A DNA stretch of 23,277 bases from Mesostigma viride (taxonomy: Eukaryota; Streptophyta; Mesostigmatophyceae; Mesostigmatales; Mesostigmataceae): assembly GCA_009746045.1 (NCBI GenBank), contig RPFO01000078.1, positions 2,175,250-2,198,526 on the forward strand. The letters run 5' to 3'. Under the pieces are notes generated by a model. That model ran no database searches and was not told the DNA's origin. It worked only from the letters and a program-made list of their open reading frames with translations. A program made the translations under genes and the position numbers. Shown piece after piece: positions 1 through 10,056 of the stretch; position 1 is the stretch's first letter; each line of letters starts with the position of its first letter.

Positions 1-290
1 GGCATTTTACCCATAAATCCCGGGCATGCATAGGTGGTGGCCCACGAGGAGTGGCTGGTCTCCCCTATGTCAAAATGGGGCAAAGCCCTCTCCGTGACCA
101 CCCAGCACTCTTGGGGCCATGTGACCCGCGTCCTATATCATAATCTCTGCGGTAGGGAGAGGGGGGAAAAGAGGGGGGAGGGGGGAAATATGTGCGCCAC
201 GCCTCCATGCCCTCTCTTGGGTTCAACGGTGCCAGACCTTACGGCCTCAGTAGAAGCCCTCTCTTTGCATGCACCTGCATGTAACGACCG
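1..290. other. 3' flank of the NF-YA gene
   Basis: No gene is supported here. It lies downstream of the NF-YA stop codon and probably holds the 3' UTR. A run of G-rich, A-containing sequence at about 150-190 would be C/U-rich in the NF-YA transcript. Open frames here are antisense or chance frames. Confidence 0.5.
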
Positions 291-3200
291 CTACGCCGTG
301 AGGCCATTCGTGTCCTCACCCGCGGCGGTGCCCGTTGGCAGCTGCAGCCCGTCACTGGGATTCTTGTCCCCCAAGGACCCGTCGCCCCCGTGCGGCAGGC
401 CCTCCAAGCCCGCACCGCTCCCGGCACCAATTGCCTGGCCATTTATATGGCCCATCGGCGTGTGCCGGTACCCGCCCGGGGCCAAGCTATCGTCGCGGCC
501 CTGCAGCCCCTGCGCGTGCATCTGGCCGTTGGGCCCGCTGGTCTCCTCCCCCGCCTGCACCTGCTGCTGCTGCGCTCCGCCGTCCCGCGTGGCCCCCGGT
601 GCATCCATCCCTCCCGACCCGGCGGCGTTGCTGCCTGCGTTGTCGGACGAGGGGTTTCCGTCGCTGCCCTCGCCCTCGTCCTCCTCCTTGGTGTTGAGGA
701 AGCGGCCACCGTTACCGCGCGAGCGGCGCAGCGCGTGCTGGTGGCGCGACTCGTGCAGGTAGGGCTGCGCGCGCACGCACATGGGCAACAGGGGGGGGCG
801 CACGCGCCAGCGCGGGGTAGACGGGTCAATGGAACACACGCGAGACAACAACGGCAACAAAATCAAGGTAAGCGCTGGGGTCAATGCGTACGGCATGCAG
901 GCTCTCGTTGGGCGGCGTGTATCTAGGAGACAACCAGCGCAGGCCAGAAATCGGGAGAATCCGGACCATGGTAGCTCGAGCCTGCCGTTATCTTGTCCGC
1001 GTGTTCGAGTCGTTCAGGATGATGAAGATGAATGGTGATGGAAATGTGTATCCTTGTGCATTGAAATTATGGCTGGCTTACGTGTAGAGCGACTAGATGA
1101 CCTAGACGGTGGGGCCGGAAACAGCATGCTTGATCAGGGCGTGTGTTTCGAGCCTAACTGGCCGGGAGTGTCTAGCCACGGGCGTGTATAACCACCCTGA
1201 ACGCCAGAACGGCAGAGACCCCTTCCCATCTCCACCACCACAATGAAGGTGTACACCTAGGCTTTGCATGGGCTATGTTACCTTGCGTGACTTGACGGCG
1301 CGGTTCTCTTGCTCGGCGCGTGCGCGGGACTGGCGGCGGCGCAGGATGCCGTGGTACTGCTTGGCGTTCACGTAGACAGGCTCCTCCTCAATCATCTCGC
1401 TCGGAAGGGGCATGCGTGCCTGCTGCAGAGACACGAGCGGGTGGGACCCGGAAACCGGCTGGGAGGGGGGAGGGGGGGGAAGCAATGTGACCACACAGAC
1501 CAACAGCGCAAAAACGTTGCCAACGGTGCCAACACACATGGCAATGGGGGCACAGCGGGGGAGGCATGCAAGGGCAGCCGGCCAAGACCCGTGGTTGTGT
1601 CAGCAGAGACCGTGCCATTGTGTGGGAGCATGTGTGGCACAGTCCACATGAGAACGACCCTTTCCACTACGTGCTGCGGACCACTCAGCAAGGAGACCAG
1701 ACCGCCCAACACCGCCCAGAGTAATGCACCGCCCAGCGACCGCATGTGGAGCCTGAGGGCAGCGGTCACCCTCTTGCCAGCACGCCGGAGCAAGCCATGC
1801 GGCCAGATCAGAATCTCAAGGCTTCCAAGGTTCCTCAGTCCGTTATAAACCTCCTCATGAGAGCTTGAGAGCTTGAGCTAGGGCCAAGGCGCATGGAGGG
1901 GGGAATAGCCGCACCGCATGGGCGGTGCAGCTAGGCACGGGGTGGTGACACCACCACCCAGACAACCACCATGAGGTACCTGAGGCAAACAGCAGCAGCC
2001 CCATTCTTGAGTCTACCCTTGCTGCATCCATCGGCTGATGGGTAATAAGCAAAGCAACCCACACACGCGATTGAAAACGAAGACTGCCAGCGCATGTCAT
2101 GCACAGCGATCCAAGGTAAACTTATCTCCAATACATTCAAGCGTATCAAGGAAAGAAAATCCAGGCACGTAAAATCAGATCCCCAGGTAACTGCCAACAG
2201 AGGAAAGAAACCACCAATCAAGATAATTCGCAAAGATTCGAGTCGCTCCGTCCAATAATCACAAATGGCGCGTTTGCTGCGGGCGCTCACCATGGCATGC
2301 TGCGTCCCGTACGAGATCACGCCATACGCATAAGGGTCATATTGGTATGCGCCGGGACGCTGGGGAAGACAAGGGACCCGCCGCATCCAAGACATGGGAG
2401 GCAAGGCAGTGGCGAGGGAGCAGCAATGCCAGGTATCGTCAGGACAAATTCCCTAGCACAAAACACTTGCAACAGGTCAACAGTCCAATCAAGCGCATAT
2501 TCCAACACGTACTGACCATGAACCCGACTTCAAAAAACGTAGACCAGATTCAAAAGCCTGAAGGACATGGCAGTGTGGCAGCTGTCCAGCATAAAAGGCC
2601 CATGGAAAGGCAGCGGTGACGCAGAGTGACCAAAGAGTTTGCCACTACAATGAGAGGCAATCCGTTACTAGCCAGGCTCCCTTGTGCGATTGTGCCTTGG
2701 CGGCCCATTAGACGGCAGCAAAATACTTAAAGACTCATCGCTCCTGGACAGAAATAACTTGTTCCGCAGTTCAAGACTTGACACGGTACATTCTTCACCA
2801 GCATGAGAAGCGAGCCGGGAAGTACACAGCAGCACGAGCGAGAGGAAGATGGACAAGGCAAAGCCAAAGCTCCTTGCAATCCAACCTCTCCTCTTTCAGC
2901 TCAGATACCGAAATCCGCGAATGAAACCATTTTCTATACCACTTCTCCAACGTTAAAGATTTAAAAAGAATCATGACATGAAAGCAGCCTCTCAGGATCC
3001 AGAATATGATGTAACTCTGTGATTGGCTGACAGGTGAGCAGAGAATTCAAAATTCGTCACTTTAAATTCAAATTTCAGGGTATCCATCAGAAGCGCACCG
3101 CTGCCGCGAAAAGTGCAAACGCTCATGGCTACTCCCGTGGATTGAAGGCAAAAGCTGATTGGGAATAGCCGATGCGAAGAACTCTGCCAGGTGACGCCAT

Positions 3201-3793
3201 CGCATAGCTAGATGATGGCTCCGGGATAAAGAAACCTGATTTCCTTACCGACTGAGCCAAGCCAGCCGCAGTCTGCTGTTCATCAACGCCTTCGAAGCCT
3301 GCAATAACAACAATGTCATCCAGCAATTGATACGCTGCCGTGAGGTTGATTCAAGACAAACGGCTGGAGATACCCATGCGGAAAGGACGACAGGTACAAA
3401 GCTGGAAATGCAACCATCGCAAGAAACGTTCCAAATTCAAATTTGGAGCCGGGGGCGCACGAAATTACCGCCGAACGGAGCAAAGATTTCAAACACGGTA
3501 GCCTGGCGCTTACCGCGGGGTCGGACGCCATAGACAGGCAGTCCATTTTGAATTCCGGCCTGTGGGACAGTTTGCAATTGCATGAGCCCAACTATAGAAT
3601 TCTGCTGCTGCGTCCCATGCTGTTGCTGAGACGGAGAATGCTGCTGGGCCTGCTGATCATACATCACCATCCCCTGCGTATTCATGTAACTACCGGACGA
3701 AAGCAAGGTTTGGTTTTGCGCGGAGGCGTCCATCCCCGCGAGTCCGGCCACGCCACCGAGGGCGGTGCCGGACATAGCTTGCAATTCCGACAT
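291..3793 (-). CDS. NF-YA: NF-YA (CCAAT-binding HAP2-type) subunit, five exons
   Basis: NF-YA is the sequence-specific subunit of the nuclear heterotrimeric NF-Y factor that binds CCAAT boxes. I reconstruct coding exons on the minus strand at 3793-3514, 3298-3249, 2359-2291, 1458-1282 and 764-291 (TAG stop at 291-293). The sum is 1050 nt, or 349 residues. Every intron is GT-AG and all phases agree: exon 1 ends in phase 1, and the 50-nt exon 2 restores phase 0. The N-terminus is Gln-rich (about residues 40-65). Residues 111-133 hold a plant-like DPYAYG...YG segment. The subunit-association helix is at 158-180 ([15 protein letters not shown], then Arg-rich). The DNA-binding part is at 193-218 ([16 protein letters not shown], then GGRF and LNTK). 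Intron 4 falls between these two parts. The C-terminal tail is Gly/Asp-rich with a short poly-Q. The first ATG is at 3793; the frame stays open upstream without another ATG. Splice sites are inferred, not confirmed by cDNA. Confidence 0.93.
3249..3298 (-). other. NF-YA: 50-nt micro-exon of NF-YA (exon 2)
   Basis: A TTATTGCAG acceptor and a TCG|GTAAGG donor bound a 50-nt exon. Its 2-mod-3 length converts the phase-1 end of exon 1 into the phase-0 start of exon 3. It encodes [16 protein letters not shown] after the split Gly codon, a Gln/Ala-rich extension of the transactivation region. Skipping it would shift the frame and reach a stop soon after the exon 3 start, before the conserved core. 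Confidence 0.8.
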
Positions 3794-4246
3794 GAAAGGT
3801 TCCGAAATCCAATCCTGACTGATCTTTTTTAAATTGATCCCTCTTGTGACCGACCGCGAACAGAAAACGAAAGGAGTCTTAGTTGTCAACGACCTACAGG
3901 CCGCAGCAGCCCTTCGCAGTACAGTAAAACGAACGCTCCAATGCGCAAACTCCTCGCACGCCCTCCGTTCTCAACCATTGGGCCCGAAGAATTTTGCCCA
4001 ATAAAAGCGAAAATTTGTGAGAATCGCAACGGTCACCCGGTCCCGGGTTCGGCTTCCATCGGGTCCACCTCAGGCTTGTCCGGGTACCGGTACCTCTCAT
4101 CCAGTCGCTGACCAATCAGAGCGCAGCGTCACGGAACTGAGGCTCCCGACTCCAAGCAAACAAAACCACCGCAAAGAGACGCACTCTGGTCCCACCACGA
4201 CTCGAGGCCTACCCTCCACTCAATCCTCTCACTCAACCAAACTACC
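3794..4246. promoter_or_regulatory. Shared divergent promoter between NF-YA and psbQ
   Basis: The 453 bp between the two start codons must hold both promoters and both 5' UTRs. CCAAT pentamers lie at 3809-3813, 3938-3942, 3998-4002 and 4112-4116 on plus and at 3977-3981 on minus. About 0.9 would be expected on both strands at equal base frequencies. An ATAAAAG TATA-like string is at 4001-4007, overlapping one CCAAT. Transcription starts are not visible. Confidence 0.7.
4112..4119 (+). promoter_or_regulatory. CCAAT box, NF-Y consensus
   Basis: The sequence GACCAATCAG is a near-perfect match to the classical NF-Y site (flanking purines, CCAAT, then C/G-A/G). It lies 131 bp upstream of the psbQ ATG and about 320 bp upstream of the NF-YA start. 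It could therefore serve psbQ, NF-YA autoregulation, or both. Confidence 0.6.
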
Positions 4247-5161
4247 ATGGCTTCCGCGGTGCTTGCTCCATCCACCTTCCTGGGCGCGGCCGTGACTGCC
4301 CGCGTGCAGCCCAAGGCCCAGTCTAGCAAGGCCTTCGTGGTCAAGGCCTCCGCTGATGAGAAGGCCACCCGTCGCAGCCTGCTGGGCCTGGTTGCCCTTA
4401 CAGCTGCGGCCAGCGCCTCCAAGGCCTTTGCCGCGGAGAAGATCGCCATTGGCGGCCCACCACCCCCCATTGGCGGCCTGCGTAAGTTCTCTACTATAAT
4501 AGATGAGGCCGTGACGGGTTTTAGATCTTTTGGATCGAGGGGTGATCGAATGTAGAGAAGAAAGTCGGGGGGCCAGGAAAGAGGAAAGCCTTGGTACTAA
4601 CGACTGTCTATATGGTCTCCAGCTAGGCACGAACACGTCGAGAGTGTGCGCAACTTCAGGACATATATGCAGCATTCTATTATTCTGTTGATGACCCTGT
4701 CTACCGACTCCGGTTATTGATATCAGGGCTCCGTGTTGCGTTTTCTCTTTGTTTGTGACCGTGCAGCCGGCACCAAGAGCTCTGATGAGGCCCGCAACAC
4801 TGACATTTCCCAGTACGTCCGCAACGCGTACCAGAACCTGTCTGTTGCTGACACCAAGAAGCGCCTGAAGAACTCCGCTGCGGAGATCGCCGATGCTAAG
4901 GGCGCCATTGACAGGAAGTCCTGGTGGGAGGTGCAGTCCACGCTCCGTACCGAGATGGGCTACGTCCGTGTTGACGTAAGGAAGTTGGCAGCTACCCTTC
5001 CCGCTGGCCAGAAGAAGGCCATCGAGGCTGAGGCCAATGCCGTGTACAAGCAGATTGAGGCCCTTGACCTGGCCACCCGCAAGAGGGACCAGGCCGCTGC
5101 CGCTGCCAAGTACCAGGCTGCGTCTGCTGCCCTGAGCGCGCTTGTTGCCAAGCTGGTCTAA
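4247..5161 (+). CDS. psbQ: PsbQ, oxygen-evolving enhancer protein 3, two exons
   Basis: PsbQ is an extrinsic lumenal subunit that stabilises the Mn/Ca/Cl oxygen-evolving centre of photosystem II. Exon 1 is 4247-4481 and exon 2 is 4767-5161, with a 285-nt GT-AG intron (CTGC|GTAAGT ... GTGCAG|CC, phase 1). The 630 nt encode 209 aa, close to green-algal PsbQ. Residues 1-34 form a stromal transit peptide rich in Ala, Ser and basic residues. Residues 42-43 are the twin Arg of a Tat-type thylakoid signal, followed by a hydrophobic stretch and an AFA site at 60-62. The mature part (about 147 aa) starts AEKIAIGG. The motif GGLPGTKSSDEARNTD and the Ala/Lys-rich four-helix-bundle region (about 100-209) are typical. 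The ATG context CTACCATGG is strong. The gene is divergent from NF-YA. Confidence 0.95.
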
Positions 5162-5596
5162 AGACTCAACTCTGTAGTTGTATATTGATCTTTTCCCCTC
5201 AAACTTATTATTAACCTCTCAATAATCTCAAATACACCTCAGGGTGATTCTTTCTGTCTCCACATGTGCATGTTTGGTTCGATGCTTGATTCGCTCTTGA
5301 CCTAGGAAACTACGGACCTTTCTCCAAGTCGTCTAGTCAACCAGGGGTACACATGTGTTAATGCCTCTGCCTGTGCATGTGGGGAGAATGTTGTATGGTT
5401 TGTTGTGGCTGTTTGTGCCAGTGCTGCCTGTTGGGCAGGTGGGTGGGTTGGTGGAATTTCATGAGTAGGGTGTGTTCCACAGGAAGTTGGTTCTTAAACC
5501 GGAGGCTGTGACAGCATTAAACAGTATGATGGCTGCGCTAAGTAAGTACTTGCGTGTCATGCGCATGGGCATGCCATGGAGTAATATTCTATCATT
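5162..5596. other. psbQ 3' UTR and downstream spacer
   Basis: This AT-richer stretch follows the psbQ stop, with a GT-rich part at about 5380-5470. I see no gene and no clear poly(A) signal (no TGTAA pentamer directly after the gene). The repeat cluster begins at 5597. Confidence 0.5.
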
Positions 5597-6177
5597 CAAT
5601 TTTACCCCGACTAGGTTGTCCCCAGTTTACAAATTAACAAAATTAACAAATTAACGCCGGCGGACTACCTGCGGACTGCTCGACGCGGAGTCGCCGGGCT
5701 ACAAGTTCCGTACTTTACCAAACTCAGGCTTAGAGGCCGCCGCACCAATTTTTACTTCTTTCCGTCACATGGCTTGCGTTGGGTTCATCGACGAGCATCG
5801 ACGCTCATCGACGGTGCAATCTGACGGCGGAGAATAAGTTCGCCACAGCATAGCGCGACGCAAGGGCTAAGATCCGACAACGTGACATGCAAAGCTTTAT
5901 ACCGCATCGCTAACCGGAAATTCCGTCCAACACCGTCGTACAGTACTGCCAGTCGACCGCACCTCTGCCTCTTAACCGTCGAATGCGCAATCGATCTAGA
6001 AAGTAGAAACGTCCCCGCGACACTTCCGCGATTTCAGTACTTTCCGTCACCCTTGACAGTTTTCGTACAATACTACAAATTTACGCCAATAGAAACTCGC
6101 CTCCATACATATATCTCGATAGAGGCGTGCGTCTTATTTAATTTCAAGGTAACTTACCTCTTAATTAATCTCGCCCC

Positions 6178-6290
6178 CCCGTTGTAACACCGTCCCCCGT
6201 TGTAACACCGTCCCCCCGTTGTAACACCGTCCCCCCCCCCATAAATGCGTCCCCCCCCCCTTGTAACACCGTCCCCCCCACGTACAGTAC
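6178..6290 (+). repeat. C-rich minisatellite in R unit 1
   Basis: Four to five imperfect copies of a roughly 19-bp unit, GTTGTAACACCGT followed by 5-12 C, separate the two sub-blocks of R unit 1. The C-run length varies between copies. Confidence 0.8.
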
Positions 6291-6440
6291 TTTCAACCGC
6301 AGCTCTGCCTTTTAACCGTCGAATGCGCAATCGATCTAGAAAGTATCCGCGATTTCAGTACATGCCGTCACCCTTGACAGTTGTCGTACAATAGTACAAA
6401 TTAACGCCAATAGAAACTTGCCTCCAAACATATATCTCGA

Positions 6441-6731
6441 GTGGACACGTGTGTAGTACTCCTACACACAGATCTCGAGTGATTTATCTAGTACCAAATC
6501 CGACAGGCTTGCATCACTCCCCGGAAAGGAGAACTTTTGCGGATGACTGTAGGTGTAAGTTGGCGATGCCATGGTAACCGGAGACGTCCGTCCTATAGTC
6601 AGCGAAAGTTGGTGCGAGAGGTCCCCAGTTCGATTACGGTCGGATTCACTTGCAGATCGCGTTTTTCCGCGTTTTCCGCGGCCCGGCCCTGAACGCAAGC
6701 GGTTTTCACCTTTGCGGAGTGCCTGATCAGA
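6441..6731 (+). mobile_element. tRNA-derived SINE, copy 1
   Basis: The insert is flanked by the 11-bp duplication ATATATCTCGA (6430-6440 and 6732-6742), whose single-copy form is in the other R sub-block. Positions 6476-6731 match, in opposite orientation, the SINE at 16784-17037. The tRNA-like part is 6587-6643: acceptor-like TCCGTCC pairs with GGTCGGA (GGTCGGA is at 6638-6644), followed inside by GGTGCGAGAGGTCCCCAG and the B-box-like AGTTCGATTAC. The GTGCGAGAGGTCC string resembles the 3' half of tRNA-Pro. The first 35 bp (6441-6475) are not in copy 2. Confidence 0.75.
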
Positions 6732-6864
6732 ATATATCTCGATAGAGGTATGCGTCTTATTTAATTTCAAGGTACCTCTTAATTAATCTCGGCCCCCGCC
6801 TTCCGCTAATTTGCTAATTTGCTAAATTTGCTAAAAAAGAGCCAATTTTACCCCGACTAGGTTG

Positions 6865-8617
6865 AATTGAATTGAATTGTAACATAACTCCGTTGGGAGT
6901 ATATGTAGCACATAGCCCTTGAGAGGGGGCATATGGCCTATCATACATCCTAAGCTACTTCCTGCAAGGGTGGGGATGTAAAGGACCCTTGCTCTAGGTG
7001 CACCAGGGCACTTGCATCCCCATGATCTTCAAGCTATGCCCAGCGAAGGGGGAGCCTGTCATGGGGGGGAAGATCAGCATAGCTATACAAAAAGGCTAGG
7101 GCATGGCGTCTCAGCAGAGAGTTACTCCCTGCATGGGCACAACATAGCTAAATAAAGCTAGGCATCATCTGGAGTGTGGCACATCATAGGCACACATGTA
7201 CATGATTAAATAAAGCGTGTGGCTTAGCTAGGATAGTGCCTCTAGGAGGCGTACATGTACATGGCCACGGTCTATCTATTCTACACTACTACTGCTGTAT
7301 TCCCCTAAGCTGGGGCGTCTGGAGTCGTTGGGGCCGCGGGGGTCGCCTGCCAGGGCTTGTGGCCGACGTAGATGGCCGCCCCCTTCCAGTACACCGGCTG
7401 CCCCGCCTTGGTCTTCCGGAGCTGGAGGTAGGTGGGCCATAGCTCCCGTCGCCGTTGTTGCTGCGCCAGGGTCAAGTCGTCGTCAAGGGTGAAGAGAGTC
7501 TTCTCGAGCCGCTTGCGGCGTCGGAGAAAAGAAATCTTGTCCGCCGGGGTCTTAAAGGTGAGAAGGAGCGGGGGCGGCCCTGCCTTACCCCGCGCGCGGG
7601 GAAGGCGGTGGGCGACCAGGTCGATCTCACCAGTAAGGCCCATGCGACTAAGAATTTCTCTCTCAAACGCACGTGCAAGCTTCTCGGAATTCTCACCTTC
7701 CTCCATGTCGAGGTTCTTGACAATGACGTTAAGGCTGCGCTTGGCAAGCTCGGCCTCCTCGCGGAGGTCAAGCGTCTGCCGCTGGAGCTGGGCTGCGACG
7801 GCGGAGGTGGTGGAGGTGGTGTGCTGCTTAAGCATGTCCGCCCAGGTCGTGATGGGAGGAGCATCGCCGGCCAGGCCAGCAGAGGCTGGCTTGGCGGCAA
7901 TGTCCTTCACCGCCTGGGCGGTGAGGCCCGCGGTGTTCTGCAGGACCTCGATAGCGATGGCATTATCCTTAAGACGTTGGTCAATGTCGCGGAGCTGGGC
8001 GGTGATGGAGTCGGTGGAGGCGGAGGGGGGGGGGTGGAGGCGAGGAGGGTGGCGGTGGCGGTGGGGATGGTGGGGAGCTCAGCAGCCAGCGTGCGACCCA
8101 CAGCTGCCACATCTGCAGCTAGGGGCGTCACGTGCTGTGAGATGGTTTCTTGGAGGTGGAGGAGGAAGGTGGATTCGGTCAAGGGGGAGGGGGTCCAGAG
8201 GTCCGTGACAGAGCGGTCAAGGATGGAAAAGAGGGCGGCGAGCTGAAGACGGGGGCGAGACCAGCGGGCCAGGTTCTCAGGTCGGTGAGTAAACCGGCCG
8301 TCAGGTCCAGGGCGGAGGCGGTAATGGCTGTGAAGGCGCTGGCACAGGTCGAAAATGGAGGCGTATGACCCATAAAACACGAGCTCCAGTATCTTGATGG
8401 GTGGCATGTCGAAAAAGCCGGGTCTGGCACCGTCGAAGGTGGAAAATAACCCGTCAACGTCAAAGTCGCGCTCAGACCAGCTTGGTTCGGTTGGGCGGCT
8501 GCGTTTTGGCTCGGGCGAGGCTGAGGGCGAGGCAGGAAGCCCGGGAGGGTGCTGGGCGACAACCAGTGCGCGACTAGGGTCACCACCGCCTTCCGGCCCT
8601 GATGGCGAAGCTGCAGC
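6865..8617 (-). mobile_element. ORF1-only LINE-like retroelement A (about 1.75 kb)
   Basis: It is bounded by the target duplication CGACTAGGTTG (6854-6864 and 8618-8628; one further C is ambiguous). On the minus strand it holds one ORF1-like reading region (8617-7305), about 440 bp of 3' UTR, the hairpin ACTCC-CAAC-GGAGT, and a tail of AATTC repeats. No reverse transcriptase or endonuclease sequence is present. Copy B/C has nearly the same 5' end, so this looks like a family unit and not random 5' truncation. Confidence 0.85.
7305..8617 (-). pseudogene. L1 ORF1-like protein, copy A (frame break in a poly-C tract)
   Basis: The frame is open from the element's 5' end. The N-terminal part contains RALVVAQHPPG, PKRSRP and WSERDFDVD; the first in-frame ATG is at 8407 (MPPIKILELVFYGSY). 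A Pro-coding tract of 10 C at about 8025-8034 then moves the frame. The second frame starts SASTDSITAQLRDIDQRLKD (coiled-coil-like) and continues to an RNA-binding part (NVIVKNL...EGE) and a C-terminal part with HRLPRARGK, LLTFKTPADK, TLFTLDDDLTLAQQQRRREL and VYWKGAAIYV. That order resembles L1 ORF1 proteins (coiled coil, RRM, C-terminal domain). Eight, 11 or 14 C would give one frame. Activity is unknown. Confidence 0.75.
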
Positions 8618-8994
8618 CGACTAGGTTGTCCCCAGTTAACAAATTAACAAGTTGTCACTAGTCAGTGACGCCGGCGGACTACCTGCGGACTGCTTGACGT
8701 GGAGTCGCCGGGTTACAAGTTCCGTAACTTACCAAACTCGCCCTCTGTTGCCGCCGCACCTATTTCTACTTCTTTTCGTCACATGGCTTGCGTTGGGTTC
8801 ATCGATGATCATCAACGGTGCAATCTGACGGTGGAGAATAAGTTCGCTACAGCACAGCGCGACGCAAGGGCTAATCCCACAACGTGAGATGCAAAGCTTT
8901 AGCCCGCATCGCTGACCGGAAATTCCGTCCAACACCGTCGTACAGTACTGCCAATCGACCGCAGCTCTGCCTTTTAAGGGGACATGACATCCGG

Positions 8995-9018
8995 GACTTT
9001 TTTGGTGCCAAAAAAGTC
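8995..9018. repeat. Subterminal palindrome of the TTAA element
   Basis: GACTTTTTTGG and CCAAAAAAGTC are perfect 11-bp arms around a TG centre. They lie just inside the left inverted end. The sequence could be a protein-binding site or a cruciform. Confidence 0.7.
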
Positions 9019-10056
9019 GGGACGGTACCGACGGACCGTGAAATTGTGGTGCACAGTGCGCGCACCGTGCGGAGGTGGCCATGGCGACGTGCGTTCCATT
9101 AAAATATGGCTAATCCGGCGGGCGACAGGCCGAAAAATTAAGCCGATGGTTAAAAGTGATGTTCTATTATGATGTTTCATAGCCAGATCTGCACTATTTG
9201 CGAATTCGCTGCCTTTGTTGGTACAGATTTGCACGGGGGTCTCATCCAACAATTTGGCCGCGATGAATAATCTAGCATGCGTGCCTGCGACGGTAGAACT
9301 CGATATTCGTGGGTTGTATTGATGCAGTAAGAGCCGTTTAGTAACGGACACCATGAAAATAACCTAAGCGTCTTCGATCTGCGGCCATTTCCTGTCATTT
9401 CTAAAATGATTTTGTTCAGGCCTGCGCGATCCGCGGTTAATCCATCCATGGCTGGCTGGCTTTTCTTGCGCGCCTGGGTAGGAAATAATGCCGGCCGTGG
9501 TACGTTGATTTGCCGCATGTCACCGCCCAGTCTGTTTGCGCTCTTAGTGAACCTGGCATGAAACTTTTGGCGCCGTTTCTGGGTTCTTCTTGCTATTTTG
9601 TTCTCCACTTGTTGCAGTTGTGCTATCAGATTTTCCACAGCTTTCAATGGTTTTCCTTACGCTGCGTATGCCATGCCGTTCCTAAAGCTACCCAGAATTG
9701 ATCGGGCAGTTATCTGACTTTGCTACGCTTCCTGTATGGTGGTTTTCACACGGTAGACATTCTATATTGCGTAGTCAAGGACCCTAGCTGCCTGGGAGCG
9801 GCATCACCGTTGCAAGGAGCTGGCGAGCTCATAAACGCCTGTCATGGCTCTTATTCAGCCTGCTGGAAAACAAAGTTGTTGTATGGAAGGTGAGAATATG
9901 TGAGTTACTTATCACATCCCCACCTGTTTAGCCTCCATTAAACATGGCTTGTACTTCCTAGATGACAGGGATCAGGTCGTTATGGCTATGAAGGATGCAC
10001 CTTTTATCCATAAGCGTCATGACATGGTGTTGGCTATGAGTGATTCCCGCAAGCGG
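9019..10056. other. Left body of the TTAA element, no recognised gene
   Basis: A minus-strand frame at 9177-9647 (156 codons, non-ATG start, Lys/Arg/Gln-rich first third) is the longest. It matches nothing I recognise and has no clear splice context. The stretch may hold degraded transposon coding sequence. No RNA gene is seen. Confidence 0.4.

Larger units (their letters stand above)
5597..6842 (+). repeat. R repeat, unit 1 (contains a SINE)
   Basis: The unit starts at CAATTTTACCCCGACTAGG, which recurs at 6843. The period is 1246 bp, or about 944 bp after removing the SINE and its duplicated target (302 bp). Two related sub-blocks, about 5930-6176 and 6283-6780, share the CTTAACCGTCGAATGCGC region and an ATATATCTCGA tract. 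They are separated by a minisatellite. No coding region is recognised. Its nature (remnant of a larger element or local duplication) is unknown. Confidence 0.75.
6843..8977 (+). repeat. R repeat, unit 2, 5' part (split by retroelement A)
   Basis: Unit 2 restarts at CAATTTTACCCCGACTAGG (6843-6864). It is interrupted by retroelement A and resumes at 8629 with GTCCCCAGTTAAC, as in unit 1. It is then cut at TTAA (8974-8977) and continues at 22179. The start-to-TTAA distance is about 367 bp without element A, against 375 bp in unit 1, which supports the reconstruction. Confidence 0.8.

Noticed and set aside
3129-3326. A separate 65-codon minus-strand gene
   Set aside because: Only 3249-3298 is bounded by splice sites and fits NF-YA; the rest is intron.
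2291-3793. Direct joining of NF-YA exon 1 to exon 3
   Set aside because: The phases disagree and a stop follows; the 50-nt exon at 3249-3298 resolves it with consensus splice sites.
4247-4555. Short psbQ product reading through into the intron (102 codons)
   Set aside because: The CTGC|GTAAGT donor and a matching acceptor restore the full PsbQ; the read-through adds unrelated sequence.
6587-6644. A functional tRNA-Pro gene
   Set aside because: The space for the D and anticodon arms is too short, and the unit is a repeated insert with target duplications, so it is a SINE head.
7432-8246. Plus-strand frames of about 260 codons over retroelement A (and the same at 10662-11444)
   Set aside because: They are antisense to the ORF1-like gene. 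Their apparent conservation between A and B follows from the DNA identity of the copies.
9177-9647. Transposase gene of the TTAA element on the minus strand
   Set aside because: No ATG at the start, no recognised motif and no clear splice sites; kept only as an unassigned stretch.
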